In this document: piece by piece, positions 9,616 to 20,542 of the stretch
How the letters are laid out: every line of letters starts with the position of its first letter
Numbering within the stretch: the stretch's first letter is position 1
Assembly: GCA_002049455.2 (NCBI GenBank)
Contig: KV918896.1
Coordinates: 1-64,000, forward strand
Length of the DNA: 64,000 nt
Reading direction: 5' to 3'
DNA from: Porphyra umbilicalis
Lineage: Eukaryota > Rhodophyta > Bangiophyceae > Bangiales > Bangiaceae
Made by a program: the position numbers and the translations under genes
Notes under the pieces: model-generated
What the model was told of the DNA's origin: nothing
Database searches by the model: none
Seen by the model: only the letters and a program-made list of their open reading frames with translations

Positions 9616-9715
9616 TGGGTATCTGAGGGTGGGGCTGTTTGCTTTGCGAGAGTTATCCCCTGGGGAGGAGCTTTACTTTGACTATGGGTATGAGGAGGAC
9701 GGGTGGCGTGAGTGA
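9616..9715 (+). pseudogene. E(z)-like gene, SET domain C-terminal end after copia insertion
   Basis: Immediately after the copia element the E(z) SET domain resumes. Removing the element and one TSD copy restores the same frame (Y-L-R-V-G-L-F-A-L-R-E-L, then S-P-G-E-E-L-Y-F-D-Y-G-Y). This is the conserved SET end (GEELxFDY) that closes the SAM and lysine channel. The frame ends at the TGA at 9713-9715, 10 residues after the FDYGY motif. In the present sequence this piece cannot be translated with the 5' part unless the 6-kb element is removed. Confidence 0.85.
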
Positions 9716-9889
9716 CTATACATTATCGCAGAGCGCTTGTGGCGGACCACCCATGTGACATGTGGAAGTGCTTGCTCCTTCACTCTCGTCGTGGTCCGCT
9801 ACTGACAGGGCCGAGGCGGGCCGCTTGGGGGGAAGCGAGTAGCAGCCGGTGTCCTCAGCAGAAGAGAAGCCCGCCCACGGCGTTGCCTC

Positions 9890-11195
9890 GTCCGTCGCAT
9901 CCGCGGCCATGGTGGCCGGCGGCGCGATGGGAAGTTGGTGGGCGCGGGTGGTGGCGAAGCGGTCGGCGGCACACGGGGCGGCCACGGCACACGGCGTCCC
10001 CGCGTCGGCGAGATGGAAAGTTGGTTAGCGCGGGTGGTGGGGCAGCGGTAGGCTGCACGCGAAGCGGCCCCGGCACACGGCGTCTCCAACTCGGCGCGAT
10101 GGGACGTTGGTGGGCGCGGGTGGTGGGGCAGCGGTTCGCGGCACGCGGAGCGCCCACGACACGCGGTGTCTCCGCGTCGGCGCGATGGGACGTTGGTGGG
10201 CGCGGGTGGTGGGGCAGCGGTGGGCGGCAAGCGGAGCGGCCATGACACACGGCGTCTTCGCGTCGGCGCGATGGGAAGTTGGTTGGCGCGAAAAGTGGGG
10301 CAGCGGTAGGCGGCGCGAGGAGCGGCCACGTCACACGGCGTCGCCGCGTCGGCGCGATGGGACGGTGGTGGGCGCGGGGGGTGGGGCAGCGGCCGGCGGC
10401 GATTGGAGCGGTCACGGCACACGGCGTCTCCGCGTCGGCGCGAAGGGACGTTGGTGGGCTCGGGTGGTGGGGCAGCGGTGGACGGCAAGCGGAGCGGCCA
10501 CGTCACACGGCGTCTCCGCGTCGGCGCGGTGGGACGTTGATGTGCGCGGGTGGTGGGGAAGCGGTCCGCGGCACGCCAGGCGGCCACGGCACACGGCGTC
10601 TTCGCGTCGGCGCGATGGGACGTTGGTGGGCGCGGGTGGTGGGGCAGCGGTGGGCGGCAAGCGGAGCGGCCATGACACACGGCGTCTTCGCGTCGGCGCG
10701 ATGGGAAGTTGGTTGGCGCGAAAAGTGGGGCAGCGGTAGGCGGCGCGAGGAGCGGCCACGTCACACGGCGTCGCCGCGTCGGCGCGATGGGACGGTGGTG
10801 GGCGCGGGGGGTGGGGCAGCGGTCGGCGGCGATTGGAGCGGTCACGGCACACGGCGTCTCCGCGTCGGCGCGAAGGGACGTTGGTTGGCGCGGGAAGTGG
10901 GGCAGCGGTCGGCGGCAAGCGGAGCGGTCACGGCACACAACGTCTCCGCGTCGGCGCGATGGGAAGTTGGTTGGCGCGGGAAGTGGGGCAGCGGTCGGCG
11001 GCGAGCGGAGCGGCCACGTCACACGGTGTCTCTGCGTCAGCGCGATGGGACGTTGGTGGGCGCGGGGGGTGGGGCAGCGGTGGGCGGCACGCGCAGCGGC
11101 CACGACACGCGGTGTCTCCGCGTCAGCGCGAAGGGACGTTGGTGGGCGCGGGGGGTGGGGCAGCGGTGGGCGGCACGCGGAGCGGCTACGACGTC
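9890..11195 (+). repeat. 86-bp tandem satellite with 430-bp higher-order unit
   Basis: About 15 copies of a GC-rich unit containing GTCGGCGCGATGGGACG. Anchor positions 10096, 10182, 10268, 10354, 10440, 10526, 10612 and 10698 are exactly 86 bp apart. A block of five units (about 10196-10440) recurs almost unchanged 430 bp downstream, so the array has higher-order structure. Long open frames on both strands are by-products of the repeat; 86 is not a multiple of three, so no frame is conserved between units. Confidence 0.95.
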
Positions 11196-11607
11196 GCGGG
11201 AGCCAACCGTGACACAGACGGGCCACCGCGCGTCACAGGATGGGTCGGCTGCCGCAGCATGTGGATGCATGGACAATTCGAATGGACGCGACGTGTGGCA
11301 GAGTCCGCAACTCATGGCATGTTCTATCATTCTATTGGAAAGAGCAAAACAAGTTGATTAAAAATACATACTTGTTCACTCGTTCTCATCCGGAGTCGTC
11401 CGAAGTTTGCCGTGGCGCCGGGCGCCTGCACGGAGTCTGACGTGACGCCCCCTCTGATGGGGTGCTCGGCCGTACGGTGTTGCAGGCACATCTCCAGCGC
11501 GTCTTCGCGACGACGCACGTCGGAGTACGGGGCCCGCTTGCCTCCGTTGCTTCTGTTTGTCACGCCCCCTTCATGTCCCGTGCTTGTCCCAATCCTGCCC
11601 CATCCTG
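11196..11607. other. Intergenic, no gene seen
   Basis: A short AT-richer stretch with TATA-like sequence near 11360 lies upstream of the zinc-finger gene and may hold its promoter. Nothing else can be supported. Confidence 0.35.
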
Positions 11608-12687
11608 ATGGCTTCCGCTCCTCCATCCCCCCCTCGTCCCGACCAACGTGGGTTTGTGGAGTGCCATCTTTGCGCTCTGATGCTGTCGGAGGTGGCGCCC
11701 TATCAGCAGCACGTGAGGGGCACCAGGCACCGTCGTCTACAAGCTGCAGCGAATTCCCCGCCCTCATCTTCTGACCGTGCAACGCAATGGATGTGCCCAC
11801 TGTGCGCTACCCACAACGACGCGGCGGCGAGTCTATTCATGCATGTCAATGGTTCTCGTCATCGCCGTGCTATCGCGCGTCTTCGTGAGGCTGGTCGGCT
11901 GTCGGAAACTGTCCCACTCGTCCCTCGGCTGCGCGCCGCCATGGCGGAGATCCGTCGCGCTGGGGACGACGACGCCGTTTTCGCGGAGCTGCTGCGAAAT
12001 GCTGAGGAGGACGCGGGCGTGCAGCTTGGCGCAGGCGGCCAAGAGCAGCTGGCCGACGAAGGAGACGTCGGTGGCGACCAGGAGGACGAGGACGTCGACG
12101 AGGACGGTGCCGTCGGCGGCGTTCAGGAGGACGAGGACGTCGACGAGGACGGTGCCGAGGAGGAGAACAACACGCACGGCGACGCCGTTGAGACCGGCGC
12201 CGTCAAATCGTCGCGCACTGGTGGCGCGCGTGGTCGTCTTGATGCCAGCTCGCCGTCAGCTCGTCCAAAAGCAATGGTCGCTAGCCGCAACACTCCGCGC
12301 GCCGACGGCCCTGTCCATCTCGGCAAGCGCTACCGTGATAGTGACGGCCGTGGGGCCGCGCCGCCCCCGAGGCACTCGACGGAAGCCCGCGAGACGGGCG
12401 GCTCGGGAAGCGGTGGGGTGGAATTTGGGTATGAACGTCGCATGGGAGGACGGAACGGACGCTACGCCGGCGGTGCCAGCGACGTCGGTCGCGCGCGTGG
12501 GTCGAGCTCTCCTGGTGGACCCACGACGCTCATCGTGCCGCCCGGCGCGCGCCCGTGGCTCGAGTGCCCGCGTTGTATGCCTCTGTGCGCGTCGGCGCCG
12601 GCCTTTTATGATCATCCCTGCCACCCCCCTTCCAGCAAGGGAAAAGGCCCTGCGCGCTCCGCCCGTGGCGGCGACCGCATGTCGTAA
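11608..12687 (+). CDS. C2H2 zinc-finger protein, U1/matrin-like fingers
   Basis: Uninterrupted frame of 359 residues from the ATG at 11608; the frame is open upstream, but this ATG begins just before the first finger. Two N-terminal fingers have the spacing C-x2-C-x12-H-x5-H (E-C-H-L-C...Q-Q-H-V-R-G-T-R-H and M-C-P-L-C...M-H-V-N-G-S-R-H). The long His-His spacing is typical of U1-like/matrin fingers, which often bind RNA or structured nucleic acid. An acidic repeat (E-D-E-D-V-D-E-D-G, twice) and a basic, serine-rich segment follow. A third C-x2-C...H-x3-H cluster sits near the C terminus. No catalytic domain is seen. Function unknown; a nucleic-acid-binding role is inferred. Codon third positions are G/C-rich. 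Confidence 0.7.
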   Translation: MASAPPSPPRPDQRGFVECHLCALMLSEVAPYQQHVRGTRHRRLQAAANSPPSSSDRATQWMCPLCATHNDAAASLFMHVNGSRHRRAIARLREAGRLSETVPLVPRLRAAMAEIRRAGDDDAVFAELLRNAEEDAGVQLGAGGQEQLADEGDVGGDQEDEDVDEDGAVGGVQEDEDVDEDGAEEENNTHGDAVETGAVKSSRTGGARGRLDASSPSARPKAMVASRNTPRADGPVHLGKRYRDSDGRGAAPPPRHSTEARETGGSGSGGVEFGYERRMGGRNGRYAGGASDVGRARGSSSPGGPTTLIVPPGARPWLECPRCMPLCASAPAFYDHPCHPPSSKGKGPARSARGGDRMS

Positions 12688-13426
12688 CTGCCGGTATGTT
12701 TGCACACTCGTTCCAATGAGCGTCAGCCCGGTGGCCGCTGTGTATGCTTGTGGTATGACCACGCTCTTTTTTTCATTGTCGCATGTGCGCTTGTTGCTCG
12801 TGTGCGTGTTGCTCATTGTTTTGTTCTTCGCGTAACCCCGTCACCTCAGTTCCTGGCGTGTAGCAGGCTCTTATAATTTATTCCACGCCGCTACAACAGA
12901 GACAAACTCGCTCACGAGTGCGACCGCATGGCACAACCAGCCGCGTAACCACGCGCGAGAATCCCCCCCGTTACTGGAATGTCGTTCGTCTCCGCCACCG
13001 CCACAGCGATAGCCGCCGACGCGTCCGCGGTGGCCACCGCTGCCCTATCTGCGACAAACGCCGCCGCCATCACAGGTGCCAACGCGCCCCCATTCCCCAT
13101 CGTGGTCACAACCGCAGCTGCCGGCTCACGCGGGACAGCAGCCGCTGTCCCCGCCGCCGCCGCCACCGCCGCCGAGTTGGTGCACTTTTCGGCGGCCAGA
13201 AGAGCCACCGCCTCCTCCATTCGTCGGCGGACACAAAGCCAGTCAGCAGGTATGCGGGGGGCGGTACAAATGTCACCCGCAGCACGTGGGCAACTGGCGG
13301 GCTGGAGACGTCGACGCGGCGTGTCGATCGCGACGCTGGCGACGCGCAGTACGCCGCTGCCTACTGCCTGCCCGCCGCGCCCTTTACCGCCAATGCGACG
13401 TGCGCCGCACCTGGACAGCGGCGGAA
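12688..13426. other. 3' flank of zinc-finger gene and alanine-rich low-complexity DNA
   Basis: After the zinc-finger gene stop comes an AT-richer tail (to about 12900). Then GC-rich sequence can be read as alanine- and proline-rich frames on both strands (for example 12979-13437 plus). No motif or start context supports a gene. Confidence 0.35.
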
Positions 13427-13520
13427 GTCAAACGTAAGACAAACATTGGGGGAGAGGGGGGGGGGTGGACGAGGTCAAACGTAAGACAAACATTGGGGGA
13501 GAGGGGGGGGGGTGGACGAG
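13427..13520 (+). repeat. 47-bp tandem duplication
   Basis: The 47-bp segment beginning GTCAAACGTAAGACAAACAT occurs twice head to tail (13427 and 13474), each ending in a G-run and GGTGGACGAG. Confidence 0.9.
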
Positions 13521-14774
13521 GGTGGGAGTGGACGGCGGGGGGGCCGTTCTTGGTCGGGGGAGGAGCCTGCCGTGGCGGCGGAGGCAGCAAGGGCGTCGGC
13601 GGAAAGGACGGCGCGGGCGGCACCGTGGCGCGGCGGCACCCAGAGCTCGCCCGACGGCGGCGCGACGTGGTGCGCCGCGACCGCGGAAACAAGCGCGTCC
13701 AGGTCGGTGCGCAGGGCGGCGGCGGTGGCTACTGGCGGCGACACCAAGGGCGGTGCGTGGGCACGGGCGGGAGGCGGGCCGGGGTCATCCCACTCGGCCC
13801 ACGCCTGCGGCGGCGGCGTCGGCTCGCAGCCGTCTTGGCAGGACGAGACGGTCCGGGCGGCGGCCGATCCGGACGAGGGTCGGAGCTGCCGCAGCGAGAG
13901 GGGGAGGAACACGGGGAGAGGGGGTGCAGGGGCGAGCCTCCCAAAGCAGGCGAAGACGGAACCTCCGCGGCCGCGGCCATGTGCGGCAAGCGACGCGGCG
14001 GCAGTGGGCGGTCGGTGCCGAAGAGCGGGGGGGGAGGGCGGGGGGGGGGGAGGGTAAGGTGCGGGACATGCCCCGCGCGGCGGCGCTGCGAGCCGCCGCG
14101 TCCATAGCCAGGGGGGCCGCCGCCGTGGGCGGGTTCGACCCTGCAGTCGGCGGCGGGCGCCGCGCCGTCCCTGTTGCCGCCGCCGCCAAAGCGGCCGCTA
14201 CCACAGCCGCCACCGCCGCTGCAGACTCGTTGGCGTCTGCCGCCGCCCGGCCACAGCCCGGGCGTTGGTTGCCGGCGAGCGCTGAGTGGAGGGGGGGAGG
14301 GGGGCTCCAGCGCCCGCGGCCAACGCCACCGCCGCCGCGTCCGGCGCGCGACCCCCGGCGGCGCCACTACAGGCGCCCGGAGAACGAACGGCACCGCCGC
14401 GGCCACAACCGCGGCGACAAAGCCGCCTCACAAGGCGCCGTCGCCACTGAAGAGGTAACGGTAAAGCACGAGCGCGGCAGATAACGACGCCACGGCGCCC
14501 GCGCCCGGACAGCTGACGTCACACGGCTGACATCATGATTGTCAGTGCGCAGGGACCAATCGGCTGAGGGAGAGTGTGTGGGAATTTGATAGTCGCACTT
14601 ACAGTTACAGATACAGTAGAACACCAAACATTTTCGTGTTCCAGAGGACAAACACAGCCATGTGCGCCTCGCACAGTCGCCCCGTGTTGCCATCACGTGC
14701 GGCGTGGCACGAACGCTGCAACCAAACAAGGGATAAAAATTTCCGGAAGCGCCGCATGAAATGTCCAAGACTCC
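13521..14774. other. GC-rich low-complexity region, no gene assigned
   Basis: Very high GC up to about 14480 with overlapping frames on both strands rich in Ala, Pro, Arg and Gly; none has a recognisable domain. From about 14490 the composition becomes normal again. Confidence 0.4.
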
Positions 14775-15089
14775 ATGGACCCAGGTGACACCCGAGAGAC
14801 TTTTTCCGTCTTGATGACGGTGCAAGCCGATAATGAACACGACGTCCTCGTGCTTCGGCCTCCTACCAGAATTGAAGTGCCGACAGGGACCACCATTCGG
14901 CGTGCAACAAGAACGAGCTGCGTCGAGGTGATGAGGACGGAGGTGCTGGCGCCGGGATTTGAAAAGCACCACAAGCTCAAGCTCGGATGTCGAAACAATG
15001 CCAAACTGCGAAAAGGGACGAAGGTTGCCACTGTATTTGCACTAAATATAATCGTGGACTGCATTCTTCTCGCCTTCTGCATCTGTTGA
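14775..15089 (+). CDS. Small ORF, hydrophobic C terminus, unknown
   Basis: 104 codons from an ATG. The body is mixed-composition and soluble-looking with no low-complexity bias, unlike the surrounding GC-rich frames. The last 20 residues are hydrophobic (V-A-T-V-F-A-L-N-I-I-V-D) and could be one membrane segment or a tail anchor. No family is recognised. A fragment of a mobile element is equally possible. The overlapping minus-strand frame looks weaker. Confidence 0.25.
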   Translation: MDPGDTRETFSVLMTVQADNEHDVLVLRPPTRIEVPTGTTIRRATRTSCVEVMRTEVLAPGFEKHHKLKLGCRNNAKLRKGTKVATVFALNIIVDCILLAFCIC

Positions 15090-16148
15090 CGGGAGAGCAA
15101 TCGACTGCCTCGGCACCACAATCGATCGGGCGAATCGGCACGGCAAATCAGGTCGAGCGGAAAACTATTTCAATGCTGCAATACAGAAGCAAGGACTCCC
15201 TTTACTCTGCGCCTCGCACCGCTGCGCGCTTTGATCGAAAGCGCCGGCAGCACGGTCGCTCCATGGCAGTATGCGCGTGCTTCGCCGTAGCTTGCAGGAG
15301 AATGTCCTCTGGACCAGGGCGTGCGGCCTAACAGTTTATGGCTGCTGACCGATCATGACGACTCCCAGCTGGTCTGGTGTCTGGAAAATCAGGTCTGGCC
15401 GAAGGTAGCTTCAGAAAGTCAACGGAACGCCAGGGAAAAGCGCGCCTTCGCGGCAGCGCGAGTGAAGAGTTCCGCTGGGTCCGCCACCTTTTCCCCTAAG
15501 TCGATCCATTCCATCGTCGATAATTGCTTTCCGAGTTGGAAGGACGGAGTTTGGGCTTTCCAAACAGCCGAGGGCGACAATGGGAAGAGATCTGGGGCGG
15601 TGTCTGTGTGTTTCACACAGCGATCGTCCGTCCGATCAATGCCGGCCCATTCGCAGCCAAAGTTTTCTTTAAACCGGGCCCCGCGGTGCCGCGAGATTGC
15701 CTTCCAGCGTAGAACGGGTGGCTGAGAAGCCGATCTTGCGCGTTTCCGCTGGCTGATTTGCCATGGAGGGTAATCGGCCAGGCCAACATCCCCCCGTGAC
15801 GTGACCGTCCTCGTCGCCCCACCACCGCTCCCTCTCTGATGATCGTCCTCGACGATGCCTCTTTTCCTCGCCCGCCGCAGCTCCGTGACCACCACGCTCC
15901 CACGCTGATGCTGTCCTCTTGACCAATTGAGAAGTCTCTCCGCCGCTCCTTTTGTGTTTTGTTTTGACCGGTGTGGCCCATGCAACAACTATGCCATCCT
16001 CCCGCCCGTCGCCTGCCATCCGGCCGTCGGTACTTGACCGACTCATTTGCGTCATTGTCATGTGTGTCTGTCCCTTTCATGATATCTGTGGGCGCCTGTT
16101 TGCAGTTTTTGCTTTTTTGACGCTTCTCATGCGCTTCCAACATCCCAG
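15090..16148. other. Intergenic, no gene assigned
   Basis: Normal-composition DNA without a convincing coding frame. The last 40 bases end in a pyrimidine-rich stretch and CCCAG, a plausible 3' splice site for the aminotransferase fragment that follows. Confidence 0.35.
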
Positions 16149-16675
16149 CCTTTCACGAACTGGCACGGCGCGAGGGCGCTCACCCTCATTGACAATTACC
16201 CGACCAGGGCCGTCGTCATCTGCTCGTGGACCAAACTGTGGTCGTGCCCGGGCCTCCTCCTCGGCATCATTGCCGCGTCGCCGGCGTGGACGACCACCCT
16301 CAGACGATGCAGACGCCGAGGAGTTGCAACTCGGCGGCGCAGGCCTTTGCGGCTGTGGTCGCGGCCGACGGCGACTACCTCCGCCGCACGTGGACGAGCC
16401 AGCCAGGGCGGCAGCGGGAGACGGAGGGGCGCCTGCGGAAGCTCGGGTGGGCGCCCAACGCCGAGTCGCCGCCGTGGGTGCCGTATGTGTATTTCCATAC
16501 CGGGGGGGAGGCCACCGCCCGCCGCGCGGCGGACGCGGCGCAGGCTGTGGGCGTGCCGGTCAGGTGGTGGAAGAGCTATGAGCAGCCCGCGTTTGTGAGG
16601 CTCGGCGTGCCCTGCCCGGCGAGCCAAGACGTGCTTTCTTCCGCCTGGGCGCAGGCGCTTGGCAAGGCGGGCTAG
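16149..16675 (+). pseudogene. PLP aminotransferase (HisC/CobD-like) C-terminal fragment
   Basis: Fold-type I aminotransferases such as histidinol-phosphate aminotransferase and threonine-phosphate decarboxylase bind PLP through a lysine in S-x-T-K...PGLRxG. Here frame 16149-16300 has S-W-T-K-L-W-S-C-P-G-L-L-L-G, with the candidate PLP lysine codon at 16233. The homologous continuation (M-Q-T-P-R-S-C-N-S-A-A-Q, then P-Y-V-Y-F, G-V-P-V-R and F-V-R-L-G-V) is in another frame, so a 1-nt shift lies near 16300-16308. The usual substrate arginine is probably in F-V-R-L-G. The N-terminal half is missing; the piece may be a terminal exon of a split gene or a relic. Conservation of spacing suggests a recent lesion or a sequencing error. 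Confidence 0.55.
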
Positions 16676-17299
16676 GCGAGGATCGGGTAGAACATTATTT
16701 TTTGGTTGGCTTCGAACTGCTGTCCACACCGCCGGCACCAGGTCAGCCGCCCGCTCGTCGGAACTGGGGGCCATGCGCCGGAACTGGGGTCCATGCGCGC
16801 ACAGGCGCCGGCGGCCGCGAGCTGCCCGCGCCCCCCCCACCCACGTCGCTGCGCGGCGGCGACACCTGCGTGGCTGCGGGTAGGGCAGCAGCGTCGCCCC
16901 CCCCCCCCCCCATGCCGGCGGCCGTACTCAGCGGGCGCCCTGCACCCGTTTGCCACAGCGCCAGCCAGATAAAAAGACAGTGGCGACTGTCGTCGAGTTT
17001 CTGGGTTTTTTTCGCGGTCGACCCCCCCCACGACCCCCACCCCCCCCGCCCCCGCGCGCGCGCCGTGTCCAACGCGCGCCCGAGCGCCCGCCACGCGGCG
17101 GGCGGCGGCAGGCCGTCCCCCTCCCCCCCCCCTCGCGCTGACACCACAGGCGCGCGGGCGGCGCGCCGCGCCGCCGCCTCCGTCGCCACCGCGTCGCGGC
17201 CACCCGCGCGGAGCACCGACGGCGCGAGCGCCATCGCTTCGGCGGGAGTGAAGGCGCCGACGAGCGCCGCTGCCGTGGCGGCTGAAGCGGTCGCGGCCG
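16676..17299. other. GC-rich region before minisatellite
   Basis: Contains C runs (16901-16912, 17025-17060) and low-complexity frames on both strands. No gene can be supported. Confidence 0.4.
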
Positions 17300-17940
17300 G
17301 TGCCCGACGCCAACGAGCGCCGCGGCGGTGGTTGCAGCAGCGGTCGCCGCGGGGGTGGTGCCGCCGCCGGCGTGCCGGGGGGGGGGGGGTGCAGTAGGAA
17401 GCGCCCCACCCCCGTCGCGGCCGCCAGTGCCAGACGCCAACGAGCGCCGCGGTTGTGGCGGCAGCAGCGGTCGCCGCGGGGGTGGTTCCGCCGCCGGCGT
17501 GCCGGGGGGGGGGGGGTGCAGTAGGAAGCGCCCCACCCCCGTCGCGGCCGCCGGTGCCAGACGCCAACGAGCGCCGCGGTGGTGGCGGCAGCAGCGGTCG
17601 CCGCGGGGGTGGTTCCGCCGCCGGCGTTCCGGGGGGGGGGGGGTGCAGTGGGGAGCGCCTCCCCCCCGTAGCGGCCGCCGGTGCCCGACGCCAACGAGCG
17701 CCGCGGCGGTGGCGGAAGCAGCGGTCGCCACGGGGGTGGTGTCGCCACCGGCGTGCCGGGCGGGGGGGGGGTGCAGTGGGGAGCGCCTCCCCCCCGTCGC
17801 AGCCGTCGGTGCCCGAAGCCCACGAGCGCCGCGGCGGTGGCGGCAGCAGCGGTCGCCGTGGCGGTGGTGCCGCCGCCGGCGTGCCGGATGGTGGGGGGGT
17901 GCGGTGGGAAGCGCCCCACCCCCGTCGCGGTAGCCGCTGC
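17300..17940 (+). repeat. 127-bp minisatellite, about five copies
   Basis: The anchor GACGCCAACGAGCGCCGCGG recurs at 17306, 17433, 17560, 17687 and, altered, 17815, i.e. every 127-128 bp. Each unit contains a G-run of about 10-12 bases followed by TGCAGT. Long frames on both strands here are repeat-derived. Confidence 0.95.
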
Positions 17941-18648
17941 GCGCCACGTCTCCCGCCACGGCTCCCGCCGCGGACGCCGCCACGGCACGAGCGTCGCCGT
18001 CATGGGAGACGGCCGGTGGCGAGGACCGCGGCTGTGCCGGCGACGGCAGCGACACGAAATCACGCGCGGTGGGGGCGAGGCCCAAAGCTACAACGGGGGA
18101 TGCCCCGCCTCCCGTCGGCGGCCTGCTAACTGCGACAGCAACGAGCGGCAGCGGAAACGGGGTGACGCTGGCCCCCCGCGCGGGCCCTGTAAGCGGCTAC
18201 ATCAGTGGCGCCGCCGCCTGCGGCGGCCGCTGCCATGGCCGACATCCCACCACCCGCACCATCTCCAGTCCGCACAACCCCAAACACCACGCACCGGCAG
18301 CCGCGCCCGTCGGCTCCAAAAGCGGCACGCTCCACACTAGAAAGGATCCAGTGGCGGGTGGCCGTCAGCCCATGGCGGCAAAGCGGCGACCGCGAGCCCA
18401 GATAACGTCGCTGGTGCTGGCCGATCGGCCAGCAACAAACGCAGACGGCCGAATCCGCACTGGCAAGAGTCGGAAGGCCCAACTAATCCCATCCATATAT
18501 CCTCCCGGGCCCATACAACAGAAATGAACACGCGAGCGACCAAGGGCATAAAAAATAGCAGGTTATGGGCCAACAAACGGCGGCTCGAACACATGGCCGG
18601 GGCACGCAAAATCTGCGGCCTCAAGAGGCCGCTGGTGCGGATGCGCCA
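17941..18648. other. GC-rich DNA, no gene assigned
   Basis: An open frame at 18069-18527 (plus) is of mixed composition but has no recognisable motif. I see no other support for a gene. Confidence 0.3.
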
Positions 18649-18860
18649 TCAGCCGCCCACCACGAAGCTCATATCGTCCAGCTCGGGGAACTTGTGAGCG
18701 AGCCCCATGGCCACGCCCGTGGCAAACGACGCACACCCTCGCACAATTATGGCACTCGTAATTCGGCCTCGCCAAAAACAAAGGATCACTCGGCGAAAGC
18801 AAATGACGGCACACAAAATCACGTGCGGGGCAGGTTCTCGCCAAATGTCCACCACGTCCT
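18649..18860 (-). CDS. Small membrane-protein-like C-terminal exon, unknown
   Basis: The minus-strand frame ends at the stop at 18649. Its last 60 or so residues are hydrophobic and glycine/alanine-rich (A-S-F-A-T-G-V-A-M-G-L-A-H) followed by the acidic tail P-E-L-D-D-M-S-F. The small-residue spacing recalls the second membrane helix of Mic10-type inner-membrane proteins, but the match is too weak to name. The 5' boundary is uncertain; an upstream exon may exist. Confidence 0.25.
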
Positions 18861-20542
18861 TCCCGAGCGACATGTCCACAGAAGCCGCACGGCATCCTGG
18901 CAGCCCTGACGACTGATCGAGGTCGGAAGAGACTCGACGAGCAAGCATCGCCAGTACAGAAAAAGGCAAAGATATGGACGCGTTAGACACAGTTTGAGCG
19001 CGGCGGACCCACGGAGGTGAGGCGAGCCAATCGTTGTTCCACCCGAGAGGAATACAGAGGTCACCTCACCACGAAGAAGCAAAAGCTGTCTGTGGCACGG
19101 CACAACTGACACCGACCGTCGCATTGACAAATGAAAGCGAGAGTACGAACACATACCAGCCGTAGTGCTGCAGTCAGCTGCCCGATTGGACCCGAACCCG
19201 TCCTCAGTGTGTCAATATCGCACACAGCGAGGGGTGTAGTGCCTGAAGAGACCAGCACCGGAAGAAAGAACGCGACGCCCACCGGTTGAGTAGCGCAAGA
19301 GACGGGACCCACGTTGACAACGGCGACAACGACGGCGACGACGACAGCGACGGCGACGTCGACGGCGACGATGCGGCCGCCGACGACGATGACGACGACA
19401 ACAACGACGACAGCAACCTCAATACCCGCCCGACTGTCCACCTGTCTGGGGACACCCCCCCCCACAGTGATGCAGAAAACGCTGTTGCGCAACCGCCACC
19501 CACCTCCACGACACTCCACGGCGCCACCCCCTCCTCAAGGCGGCTTGTGGCACGATTCTGGGCGGGGACACGGGACAATAGTCGCGCGATGACAGCCACT
19601 TCTTCACTTTTTTTCCGTTTGGAGAGGACAAACGCTCGAGAGAGTCGATCTGTGCCGATTAAAACGATCCCGAGTCCATTGAGGACCACCGGACACCGTT
19701 CCCATCTCGTTGGGAAAGCGGGAGAGTGTTTAAATGCGGAATCTGGTGGACCACTCGACTCAATTGAACATGTTCGACTTGCAAGAAATCGGCCAGTGCG
19801 GCCGTCACGGACTGGGCTGCGCCCCTGGGGCAGCCATCAGAACCTGCCACACCGGGGGACCAGTCCACGAGAACCTCCCTTCCATGATGCTTGTTTGGTG
19901 CTTGTTTGATGTCGAATGGACAGCGGAGAGACGACGTAGACAGCGACGTGGGACAATGTCAACTGCTTGTGTCGAACGTGAGAGGAAGCACAAAAGAGAC
20001 TCCACGGTCACCGCTGGGGATGACATCCAGCGGATTGACGCACGGCGCGGAACCTTCTGTCACAGCGGTCGCTGCAGCCACAGACGTGCCGTTCTGAGAC
20101 ACTGTTGCTGAAAACACCTGTCGCGTGCACGTCTCGGCCTGAGCTTGAGGCGTTGTTAAAGACATGGGAGCCAAGAGTTCGTGCATCGATGGTGTGGCTG
20201 GAGATGCTGAACGACTACGTACGTACCCCCAGCGGTGGGTGGCGGGACGACCATGACGCACAGCAGTCCAGAGATCGTAGATCATCACATACCATTCAAT
20301 CAACAGAAGACGATTGATCACGTCAATTGACTGTTGAGGCAGCTGTCGACCATCTCAGGCCACGTGCTCCAACCACTCCCTGTCAGATCACAGATGCTTT
20401 CCAGGCGCGCGGGCGAAGACATCGCTGGAGGAGGATCGGTGCGACGCATGAAGACGACACACTCGCTGTCAGTCGCTGCTGGTGAATATGAAGGATTGCT
20501 GGAAGCCAACAATCTGTCCGTCCGATCACGAGCGACTGGAAT
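18861..20542. other. Intergenic with GAC-rich microsatellite, no gene assigned
   Basis: An imperfect (GACAAC/GGCGAC)n array covers about 19312-19425. It gives an acidic Asp/Asn-rich frame (19286-19909 plus) that I treat as repeat-derived. The rest has short frames without motifs. Confidence 0.4.

Noticed and set aside
9799-11361. Open frames of 210-475 codons on both strands
   Set aside because: They are translations of the 86-bp satellite. The frame rotates with each unit and all three frames look alike, so they are not evidence of a gene.
18563-18895. Cys/His-rich minus-strand frame resembling a zinc finger
   Set aside because: Cys and His spacing does not repeat or fit a known finger; overlaps the hydrophobic frame that is at least as plausible.
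19286-19909. Acidic 207-codon frame rich in Asp/Asn
   Set aside because: Its most striking part is a GAC/GACAAC microsatellite; the rest has no motif.
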